A DNA stretch of 21,051 nt from Wolinella sp052170135 (GTDB taxonomy: Bacteria; Campylobacterota; Campylobacteria; Campylobacterales; Helicobacteraceae), in the NCBI GenBank assembly GCA_052170135.1, contig JBQNBC010000018.1:1-21051 (forward strand). Direction: 5' to 3'. Position 1 is the stretch's first letter; each line of letters starts with the position of its first letter. The notes under the pieces are model-generated. The model searched no databases and was not told where the DNA came from. It saw only the letters and a program-made list of their open reading frames with translations. This document shows positions 15,984 to 21,051 of the stretch, piece after piece. The position numbers and the translations under genes are program-made.

Positions 15984-17017
15984 TATTTACCCTTTGCGTG
16001 CTGTATCTTGTGGATATAGCGATAAGTGATAGGAATCTGCCTCTCACGCGGTAGCGATCGCGCCATTGCTTCCACTATCGAGCTAAAGTCGCTAAATAGG
16101 TAGTTTGCCAAGCTACCGGGGATTGGGTTTATCTCATTTAGCAACACATCTTGTCCATTAACAAAAAAATCACATCGAATAATACTCCCCTCAAACATGC
16201 CATCATAAAGCTTCATAAACGCCTCTCTAATGCGCACTTTAAGGCCCTCTGATATGTCAGCCTCGACGACTTTTTGAGTACGGGAAAAGTCTAAATATTT
16301 TTTATCAAAGTCGAGTAGGCTCTGCTTTTGTGGCTCTTCGATAAGTGAGAATCTAAACTCATCACCAACCTTACATCCAGCCAAATTGTACTCCTTGACG
16401 CCATCAATAAACGGCTCAACAATCGCTAAAGAATCAAACTCAGCAGCCACATCACGAGCATACTCTAGCTCACTTAGATTCTTCGCAACGCTCACGCCAA
16501 GTGAGCTTCCAAGACGTGCTGGCTTGATTATCAAAGGATACTCGTTGCCTAGATTTAGCTCTTTTTTAAGATCAGCCAAAAGATATGGTAGCGTCTTAAC
16601 TCCACGCTCTTTTGCATAGAGCTTAGTTAGGTGCTTATTAAAGCTAATAGTGCTCCCCTCAAGCCTAGGTCCAATAAAAGGAATCCCGAAAAACTCAAGC
16701 ACACCCGCTAGCTTACCATCCTCGCCATCACCACCATGCACAAGGTTTATTACGACATCCAAACCAAGTCGCTTCTCACCAAAAATACCCTTTGTAAAGA
16801 ATCCACCATTTTGTAAAAATAGCCGCGGATCCTTCTTGTATGCGCCATTACTAAAATGCTTTGAAGTCATCTCCTTTTCTGGAATTAAATACAAATCCCG
16901 CGAAGAATCGACAAATATAAAATGTTCAATTTTTAGAATTTTTTGAAGGGCGATTGCACTTACGATGCTTATCTCATGCTCAAAGCTCACTCCGCCAAAA
17001 ATTAGTGCTAGTTTCAA
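15983..17017 (-). CDS. ddl: D-alanine--D-alanine ligase
   Basis: About 344 residues from a TTG at 17017, which has AAAGG six bases upstream and gives the family N-terminus LKLALIFGGVSFEHEISIVS. The open frame runs 70 codons further up to 17227, but that part is unlike Ddl and overlaps the divergent ycaO gene. ATP-grasp features: NLVHGGDGEDGKLAGVLEF, the PFIGP turn, PLIIKPARLGSSLGVSV (ATP-binding Lys), EPFIDGVKEYNLAGCKVG, RCDFFV and NEINPIPGSLANYLF (metal-binding Glu/Asn; the NPIPGSL spelling is as in H. pylori as I recall). It makes D-Ala-D-Ala for MurF. First gene of the run, with its start inside a long inverted repeat. Confidence 0.93.
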   Translation of the reverse strand: MKLALIFGGVSFEHEISIVSAIALQKILKIEHFIFVDSSRDLYLIPEKEMTSKHFSNGAYKKDPRLFLQNGGFFTKGIFGEKRLGLDVVINLVHGGDGEDGKLAGVLEFFGIPFIGPRLEGSTISFNKHLTKLYAKERGVKTLPYLLADLKKELNLGNEYPLIIKPARLGSSLGVSVAKNLSELEYARDVAAEFDSLAIVEPFIDGVKEYNLAGCKVGDEFRFSLIEEPQKQSLLDFDKKYLDFSRTQKVVEADISEGLKVRIREAFMKLYDGMFEGSIIRCDFFVNGQDVLLNEINPIPGSLANYLFSDFSSIVEAMARSLPRERQIPITYRYIHKIQHAKGK

Positions 17018-17078
17018 GTTTGACCTTTGCAAAATATAAAATCTTAAATGCAAATTGTAACAAAGGCGAACTTGAAAC
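17011..17078. repeat. Long inverted repeat covering the ddl start and Shine-Dalgarno
   Basis: The left arm GTTTCAAGTTTGACCTTTG (17011-17029) matches the reverse complement of the right arm (17061-17078), GTTTCAAGTTCGCCTTTG, in 10+1+6 bases with one mismatch and one bulge. The spacer is 31 A/T-rich bases. On the ddl strand the 3' arm contains both the AAAGG and the TTG start. Confidence 0.85.
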
Positions 17079-17083
17079 TTCGA

Positions 17084-17089
17084 TATTAT
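17084..17089 (+). promoter_or_regulatory. Possible -10 box for ycaO
   Basis: TATTAT in CGATATTATTTCGG, 31 bases before the ycaO ATG. No convincing -35. On the other strand a TACAAT at about 17053-17058 and a TATATT at about 17033-17038 are candidate ddl -10 boxes. Confidence 0.35.
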
Positions 17090-17120
17090 TTCGGCTTTGT
17101 CGCCACCACAAGGAGCTAAA

Positions 17121-18746
17121 ATGGGACTTTCAAGTCTAAAAGGCAAAGATGCGCCACTAGAAATCACACTAGAGCGCACAAAAAAAATCCTAAAAGAATC
17201 TGGATTTGAAATTATAGAACGAGACATTGAAAATCCGATAGGTTCGATATTTTCGGTCTTTATCCACGATAAAAATCATGCTGATTTATTCAGCAATGGT
17301 AAGGGCTACTCGCCAAAAGCTGCACTCGTCTCTGCGTATGCGGAGTTTGTCGAACGCACTTTTAGCGGATTCTTCTTCCAGGATTACTATCTTGGTAATG
17401 GTGAAGAAATCCTCTTTTCAAAAGATGAGGTCTGGGTTAGCATAGAAGACGCGCCCAAGGTCTTTGAGACGACAGAGCATCAATTTTATCGCGATATTCC
17501 AGGCTTTAGCTGGGAAAATCTACTTGATTTTAACTCCAACAGAGATGAGATTCTCGCACAGCCTTATAGACATATCGGGAACAATACGCAAGCTCCTATA
17601 CTTTTCCCACGCGCACTTTTGCATAATCTCTACGCAAGCAATGGAATAGCCGCTGGAAACACACTAAATGAAGCACTCGTGCAAGCAATATCTGAAATTA
17701 TTGAGCGCGCAGTTAGATTCCGCATCATTAGTGAGGGGATATGCTTACCAGAAATCCCACAAAAAGTACTAGATGGCTTTAGTAAAATAACAGAAGCAAT
17801 ACAAGAACTAAAAGCATTTGGCTATCGCATAAGCATAAGAGATGCGTCTCTTGGCGGACGTTTTCCTGTTGTGGCGGCAATTTTAATTAACCCAAAAGAT
17901 GCTGGTGCGATGATGATTTTTGGTGCGCATCCAAACTTTGAAATCGCGCTTTCGCGGACAGTTAGCGAGCTTATGCAAGGGCGCGCGCTTGGGGATTTCA
18001 AGATGCTTGACATTTTAAGCCTAGAGCTAGAAGAGTGTGCAGAATCAACTAATTTAGAATCACACTTCATAAACTCAACTGGCAAAATTCCATGGCGCGT
18101 AATAGGCGAGAAACCCGACTTTGATTTTACAAGCTTTACCTGCGAAGACTCTCGAGAATCAGAGCTAGAGAGCCTACAAAAGTGTCTTAAAAATACGGGC
18201 GTAGAGCTATTTTATCGCGAGGAGTTGCGTGGCGAGTTTAGCGTCGTGCGAGTAATTGCGCCAAACTTCTCTGAGATCTACCCACTGCAGGATTTGGTGT
18301 ATTCAAATATGAACGAGGGACGATTCTACCGCGATGTTATTTTACACTGGCATAAGATTGAAAAAGATGAGCTTGAGTGGCTTTTTGATGAGATTCTCCA
18401 ACTTGATGAGAATCGCGAACTTGAGGAGTTTTTAGGCGTCAAGATAGATGGATACTTCACTGGCGCAAAGCTAGGGGAGCTCCAACTTCTTTTAGCACTG
18501 CACATAGGTGAGATAAAACAGGCGTTAGAAGGTGCACAATGGGCAATAGATACGCTACCAAGAAGCAATACCAGATGGCTTGATTACGCGCTTTTGGAAA
18601 AACTGATAATAGATAAGAATCTAGAGGTCGAAGGAGTATTCCCGTACGAAAATATCGCACGCGTAAAGTCGTGGCTAAATGGCGTGCGTGAAGCTATCAA
18701 AATCGATACAAGCAAGGCTAGGTTGGCACAAAGAATCATGCGGTAA
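17121..18746 (+). CDS. ycaO: YcaO-domain protein, E. coli YcaO type
   Basis: 541 residues from the ATG at 17121, which has AAGGAG six bases upstream; a TTG at 17097 in frame lacks such a site. It follows E. coli YcaO (586) along its length: KGKDAPLEITL at the start, SNGKGYSPKAALVSAYAEFVERT with ATP-site Glu75 and Glu78, NLYASNGIAAGNTLNEALVQAISEIIER with Glu192/Glu195, SLPEIP-like CLPEIP, SLGGRFPV, FGAHPNFEIALSRTVSELMQGR and NLESHFINSTGKIPW. The C-terminal 150 residues look like the helical repeat tail of that subtype, somewhat shorter. YcaO enzymes use ATP to activate amide bonds. The E. coli protein has been linked to RimO methylthiolation of ribosomal protein S12, and no azole-peptide genes are nearby. 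Divergent from ddl. Confidence 0.92.
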   Translation: MGLSSLKGKDAPLEITLERTKKILKESGFEIIERDIENPIGSIFSVFIHDKNHADLFSNGKGYSPKAALVSAYAEFVERTFSGFFFQDYYLGNGEEILFSKDEVWVSIEDAPKVFETTEHQFYRDIPGFSWENLLDFNSNRDEILAQPYRHIGNNTQAPILFPRALLHNLYASNGIAAGNTLNEALVQAISEIIERAVRFRIISEGICLPEIPQKVLDGFSKITEAIQELKAFGYRISIRDASLGGRFPVVAAILINPKDAGAMMIFGAHPNFEIALSRTVSELMQGRALGDFKMLDILSLELEECAESTNLESHFINSTGKIPWRVIGEKPDFDFTSFTCEDSRESELESLQKCLKNTGVELFYREELRGEFSVVRVIAPNFSEIYPLQDLVYSNMNEGRFYRDVILHWHKIEKDELEWLFDEILQLDENRELEEFLGVKIDGYFTGAKLGELQLLLALHIGEIKQALEGAQWAIDTLPRSNTRWLDYALLEKLIIDKNLEVEGVFPYENIARVKSWLNGVREAIKIDTSKARLAQRIMR

Positions 18747-18856
18747 CTATGGAAAATCCAAAATTGTTTTGTGCAGTTTCTTGTAATTGGCTCAATATTT
18801 TTTAGTTATTTGCCAAAGCTTGTGTGGCGTAAAAAATTTACGAAGCTCGCATCCTT

Positions 18857-19294
18857 TTATGATAGCTCCTTAATCTTTAGTAGCTTTGTCTTTAAATCTG
18901 AAAATATCTTTGGATTCCCATATCTCCTGAGAAGCTCTACTAGCTCTGCAAAATCTTTATTGTCTTTAGCCCCATAGGTGCTGGGTAAAACAATATTATC
19001 GCCCAAAACCTGATTGTTGTTGTCTCCGTTGATAGATGGGCTCATGTTTATTTCTATAGCTTTATTGCCGACGTTTTTTAAACTTACTGGAGCTTTGCCA
19101 CCAGATGTGAGAAATTCAACGCTAACATTAAAATACTCGGCGAATTCACGAAGTCTTTTGTCTGGGATATAGCCTCTAACTCTCCAATTGTCTAGCGTTC
19201 TATAGTTGATGCCAAGTATATCACTAAGCTCTTTATCAGTTTTAGTGCCAGCCATAAGTCTCATATATGCTAATACTTTTTCGCTCTCTTTCAT
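18857..19294 (-). CDS. CI-like phage repressor (helix-turn-helix)
   Basis: 145 residues from the ATG at 19294 (GGA eight bases upstream); an in-frame TTG at 19306 is less likely. Residues 1-65 match the phage CI-repressor HTH pattern: KVLAYMRLMAGTKTDKELSDILGINYRTLDNWRVRGYIPDKRLREFAEYFNVSVEFL. The middle has SINGDNNNQVLGDN, a glycine/asparagine motif common in phage repressors. The C-terminal 45 residues are a charged helix (FAELVELLRRY...LKTKLLKIKEL), probably for oligomerisation. I see no LexA-type Ser/Lys protease, so RecA-induced self-cleavage is not expected. It faces a small plus-strand ORF across a promoter with inverted repeats, which suggests self-regulation and control of that ORF. 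Convergent with ycaO; about 110 bases lie between them, holding only a weak palindrome (18828-18842). Confidence 0.82.
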   Translation of the reverse strand: MKESEKVLAYMRLMAGTKTDKELSDILGINYRTLDNWRVRGYIPDKRLREFAEYFNVSVEFLTSGGKAPVSLKNVGNKAIEINMSPSINGDNNNQVLGDNIVLPSTYGAKDNKDFAELVELLRRYGNPKIFSDLKTKLLKIKELS

Positions 19295-19313
19295 GTCGCT
19301 ATCCAAAAATTAA

Positions 19314-19351
19314 AATACAGTATTGACACTCTCAAAAAAATAGAGTATGAT
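19314..19351 (+). promoter_or_regulatory. Consensus promoter with operator-like repeats between repressor and small ORF
   Basis: TTGACA (19323-19328), a 17-base spacer and TATGAT (19346-19351) form a near-perfect sigma-70 promoter, uncommon in this phylum where -35 boxes are usually absent. AATAC-A-GTATT (19314-19324) is a perfect palindrome touching the -35. ACTCT (19328-19332) and AGAGT (19342-19346) are an inverted pair within the spacer. On the other strand TTGAGA and TAATTT about 17 bases apart could be the repressor's own promoter. The region 19352-19430 is otherwise an unremarkable A/T-rich leader. Confidence 0.65.
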
Positions 19352-19430
19352 TCCGTCATGTAAAACATATCGACAAATCATCGAAAAGTTTTAACTATTG
19401 TATCAAAAAATCACAAAACAGGGGGGCTTA

Positions 19431-19655
19431 ATGCTTAGAGACCGAGGGGCTTTTTTCGTAGATGTGGACTCCATAAGATTGAAACATGGTAGCGTTGCAA
19501 ACTTCTTAAAATCGGAAAATATCCAAAGAATAGTATTCGATTCTTTACGTAAGAAACGCTCTTTTATATTTAAAAACAACAGCAAAGCCAGGCAAGCCTT
19601 TGTAAGGCTAAATGAGCTTGGTTATATACGACCAGCCAATATGCCAAGTGCTTGA
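19431..19655 (+). CDS. Small basic protein of unknown function, phage-like context
   Basis: 74 residues from an ATG preceded by AGGGGGG about five bases upstream; an in-frame TTG at 19398 has no such site. The sequence (MLRDRGAFFVDVDSIRLKHG...) is basic, with a run RIVFDSLRKKRSFIFKNNSK, and ends ELGYIRPANMPSA. I do not recognise a family. Size, charge and position opposite a CI-like repressor are what one sees for Cro-, Cox- or excisionase-like early phage proteins, but no fold can be assigned. The stop codon overlaps the next -35 box. Confidence 0.6.
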   Translation: MLRDRGAFFVDVDSIRLKHGSVANFLKSENIQRIVFDSLRKKRSFIFKNNSKARQAFVRLNELGYIRPANMPSA

Positions 19656-19689
19656 CAACTGTTTAAAACAGTCATACTTTACTGTTTTA
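19652..19689 (+). promoter_or_regulatory. Second consensus -35 with a palindrome as spacer
   Basis: TTGACA (19652-19657) is followed directly by the perfect palindrome ACTGTTT-A-AAACAGT (19658-19672) and then TACTTT (19675-19680) at 17-base spacing as a weak -10. A further ACTGTTT half-site lies at 19681-19687. The palindrome fills the space between the boxes, an ideal place for a dimeric repressor. The direction is toward the structured non-coding DNA. Confidence 0.5.
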
Positions 19690-19712
19690 ATCTCTCACTT
19701 TTGAGGGATTAT

Positions 19713-19730
19713 TAGAGTAAAAATACTCTA
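19713..19730. repeat. Perfect inverted repeat TAGAGTA-AAAA-TACTCTA
   Basis: 7-bp arms around four A. The arm TAGAGTA also occurs at 19341-19347 inside the first promoter, so it may be a repressor half-site. As RNA it is a short hairpin at the start of the candidate transcript. Confidence 0.6.
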
Positions 19731-19732
19731 TT

Positions 19733-19971
19733 CCATGCTTGTCATGGCGCGCCCCACTGCGTTAAAGTCGGGGATGGGCTTGTGAGAAAGCCAAACTCAC
19801 ACGGTTACCCGCACAAGCGGAATCGAAAGCGTCCCCGCGATATGAGATAGGGCGCAATAAACAGGTTGGAGCGAGCCGAAGCTCCTAGCACTAGAGGCGC
19901 ACAAGCCTCGGGATAGCCTGCTAGGCTTGCCCTAAAAGGGTGGGTTTGGCAAGGCTTAAAGATTAAAGCCT
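19733..19971 (+). ncRNA. Candidate structured RNA (no known family recognised)
   Basis: No ORF. G+C is about 58% over 19741-19920 by hand count, well above its neighbours. Nested pairings seen: GCGCCC (19749-19754) with GGGCGC (19850-19855); inside it an 8-bp helix 19769-19776 with 19830-19837 including one G-U on the plus strand; inside that an H-type pseudoknot (19777-19800) and hairpin CCGC-acaa-GCGG (19809-19820). A row of hairpins follows: 19868-19885, 19894-19909, 19915-19927, CTTGCC/GGCAAG (19926-19931 with 19948-19953) and AGGCTT/AAGCCT (19952-19957 with 19966-19971). The last two share two bases and are alternatives. I do not see tRNA, tmRNA, SRP, RNase P or yybP-ykoY signatures. It may be a free RNA made from the promoter at 19652, or a leader of mntP. 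Confidence 0.5.
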
Positions 19972-19981
19972 ACAAGATTTA

Positions 19982-19987
19982 TACAAT
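19982..19987 (+). promoter_or_regulatory. Possible -10 box for mntP
   Basis: TACAAT in TTTATACAATC, about 20 bases before the mntP ATG. If used, the leader is very short and excludes the structured region upstream. Confidence 0.4.
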
Positions 19988-20007
19988 CACATCTACAAGG
20001 AGATAAA

Positions 20008-20565
20008 ATGATAGATATTTTTGCACTTGCATTTGCGCTTAGCATGGATGCGCTTGCTGTCTCTATAGCACTTGGTGCGCGCTGTGGATATAGCACACAG
20101 CTGGCATGGCGCACAGCATTTACTTTTGGAGTAGCGCAAATGGTAATGCCATTAGCTGGATTCTTACTTGGAGAACAGCTACATGAATATATCATGGAGT
20201 TTGACCATTGGATGGCATTTAGTCTGCTTGGAGCAATAGGGTGTAAGATGATATACGAGGCGCACCACAACAAAGAAGAAGAGACGACGGTAGAAACCTG
20301 TGAGCCAGGAAGAACTCGTCTACTATTATTAGCAATCGCCACAAGTCTAGATGCTATGGCAGGTGGACTAACACTCTCACTATTTTCATTACCACTATGG
20401 ATGTGTATGAGCATAATCGGTGCAACAACATTCACTCTCTCTTTTAGTGGAGTATTTTTAGGTGGTCGGAGCGGTACATATCTGCAAAATAAGGCAGAGT
20501 ATATAGGAGGTGCGATGCTAATACTAATTGGTGCAAAGATTCTTTATGAACACACTAGATGGTAA
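20008..20565 (+). CDS. mntP: Manganese efflux pump MntP
   Basis: 185 residues, the usual size (about 185-190). Six membrane segments in two similar halves: each half has the signature with a membrane-embedded Asp, ALSMDALAVSIALGAR (about 10-25) and AIATSLDAMAGGLTLSL (about 112-128). A charged cytoplasmic loop (AHHNKEEETTVETCEPGR) lies between them. Known for the family: export of Mn2+ from the cytoplasm, protecting against manganese excess. The ATG has AAGGAG seven bases upstream. In many bacteria mntP is controlled by a manganese riboswitch or MntR. The structured sequence just upstream invites that idea, but the conserved yybP-ykoY bases are not visible. Confidence 0.93.
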   Translation: MIDIFALAFALSMDALAVSIALGARCGYSTQLAWRTAFTFGVAQMVMPLAGFLLGEQLHEYIMEFDHWMAFSLLGAIGCKMIYEAHHNKEEETTVETCEPGRTRLLLLAIATSLDAMAGGLTLSLFSLPLWMCMSIIGATTFTLSFSGVFLGGRSGTYLQNKAEYIGGAMLILIGAKILYEHTRW

Positions 20566-21051
20566 ATAAAATTGTCTATAAATTCACAAAAGCACAAACA
20601 ACAAAGCAACTAATAAACTTTAGACCACAGATACGATAGCTTATTTCACGAGGTAAGCCAATCAAGAATCCTGCATCTCTATTCACTCTAGCTTCTCGAG
20701 TAAAAGTCTATTTGTGAGAATTTAGCCTCTCGTAGTATCGAGCTTTTAGACTATCTACATCGCTCAACTTCTTTTTGACGGTACGATTATCTCTGTGAGC
20801 TTTGTTTTAGACGTGGAGACTATACAGTCCACCCATTAGCCTTGGTAGCTATGAAAAAGCAAAAAGAGAGTGCAACCATCTAGCGCACATGCTGAGGCAA
20901 ATAGCAAAAATATACGCCTTTCATTCTCAAAGCTTGATAATGAAATCACAAAAGAGACAAGTACCGCAATCTTTAATACTGGAGTTATAAAAAGTCAGAG
21001 AATCTATCTACAAAAAGCAAAGAGAATCGCCTCTTTAAAAGCCCCTTCAAA
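20566..21051. other. No intact gene; possible decayed coding DNA
   Basis: All six frames are broken at short intervals. On the plus strand, a 34-codon open stretch (20779-20880) reads YDYLCELCFRRGDYTVHP and has no start. A frame open from about 20849 to the window edge reads AHAEANSKNIRLSF... with only a GTG at 20870 and no Shine-Dalgarno. These look like relics or chance. I see no RNA gene, repeat or terminator here. Confidence 0.4.

Noticed and set aside
17017..17227. N-terminal extension of ddl to 17227
   Set aside because: The extra 70 codons are unlike Ddl, overlap the start of divergent ycaO and leave the good TTG and AAAGG at 17017 unused.
18828..18842. CGTAAA-AAA-TTTACG as a terminator between ycaO and the repressor
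   Set aside because: The short A/T-rich stem is not followed by a T run on either strand.
19403..19585. Minus-strand 60-codon ORF opposite the small phage-like gene
   Set aside because: No Shine-Dalgarno. It overlaps the promoter region and the plus-strand ORF, which has a clear ribosome-binding site.
19750..19930. Cobalamin riboswitch, tmRNA, SRP RNA, RNase P RNA or a tRNA in the G+C-rich region
   Set aside because: A few strings (CCACTG, ACCCGCAC) recall a B12 riboswitch but in the wrong order. There is no T-loop GTTCGAnnC, no CCA end, no GAGGAAAGTCC and no SRP tetraloop region.
19733..20007. yybP-ykoY manganese riboswitch upstream of mntP
   Set aside because: The conserved GGGGAGUA core and its partner segment are not present. 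GGGGATGGG at 19770-19778 is the nearest string and its surroundings do not fit.
19956..20435. Minus-strand 159-codon ORF over mntP
   Set aside because: It is the antisense shadow of mntP, which is unmistakable on the plus strand.
20870..21051. GTG-started ORF running off the right edge
   Set aside because: No ribosome-binding site, unremarkable translation, and an open stretch of 60 codons is not rare by chance.
1..21051. CRISPR arrays, insertion sequences, restriction-modification genes
   Set aside because: No regularly spaced repeats, no transposase and no methyltransferase motifs were seen on either strand.

Overview
The window reads as chromosomal DNA of a Campylobacterota bacterium, most likely a Helicobacter of the enterohepatic type. 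The evidence is moderate to low G+C, an FrxA-type nitroreductase, and the gene order ddl - alpha/beta hydrolase - murF - HIT, which I recall as the order of HP0738-HP0741 in H. pylori. It also carries a PHP-type histidinol phosphatase and an MCP and a pseudopilin of the kind seen in this phylum. The genus call is inference; no rRNA is present.

Layout. 1-2777 (all minus strand): the 5' part of a chemoreceptor gene, a PHP histidinol-phosphatase-like gene and an frxA-like nitroreductase. 2927-3763 (plus): a protein with a C-terminal J domain, preceded by an A8G7 tract in its ribosome-binding region. 3902-10511 (minus): a pseudopilin, aspartate aminotransferase, shikimate kinase (aroK), dapE and uvrA. 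10571-11317 (minus): a TauE/SafE permease. 11486-17017 (minus): a tightly packed run ddl, hydrolase/acylphosphatase fusion, murF, HIT, mscS with overlaps of a few bases or gaps of about 10 bases. It joins peptidoglycan precursor synthesis (D-Ala-D-Ala made by Ddl, attached by MurF) to small hydrolases and an osmotic-stress channel. 17121-18746 (plus): an E. coli-type ycaO, divergent from ddl. 20008-20565 (plus): mntP, a manganese exporter. Several genes feed amino-acid and cell-wall supply: aspC, aroK, dapE, ddl and murF.

The unusual part lies between ycaO and mntP (about 18850-19975). A CI-like phage repressor on the minus strand is divergent from an unrecognised 74-codon ORF. The promoter between them has consensus -35 and -10 boxes with inverted repeats on and between them. 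A second consensus -35 with a perfect 15-bp palindrome behind it starts at the end of that ORF. It points into about 240 bases of non-coding DNA, near 58% G+C in its core, that can fold into nested long-range helices with an H-type pseudoknot. I read this as a small lysogeny-like regulatory module with a candidate structured RNA. The main alternative is that the RNA is a leader for mntP.

Other points worth checking are a 17-bp hairpin that would bury the ddl start codon and Shine-Dalgarno, a hydrolase-acylphosphatase fusion with a relic internal start, and about 80 copies of AGAATC/GATTCT in all reading frames. The last 486 bases contain no intact gene.
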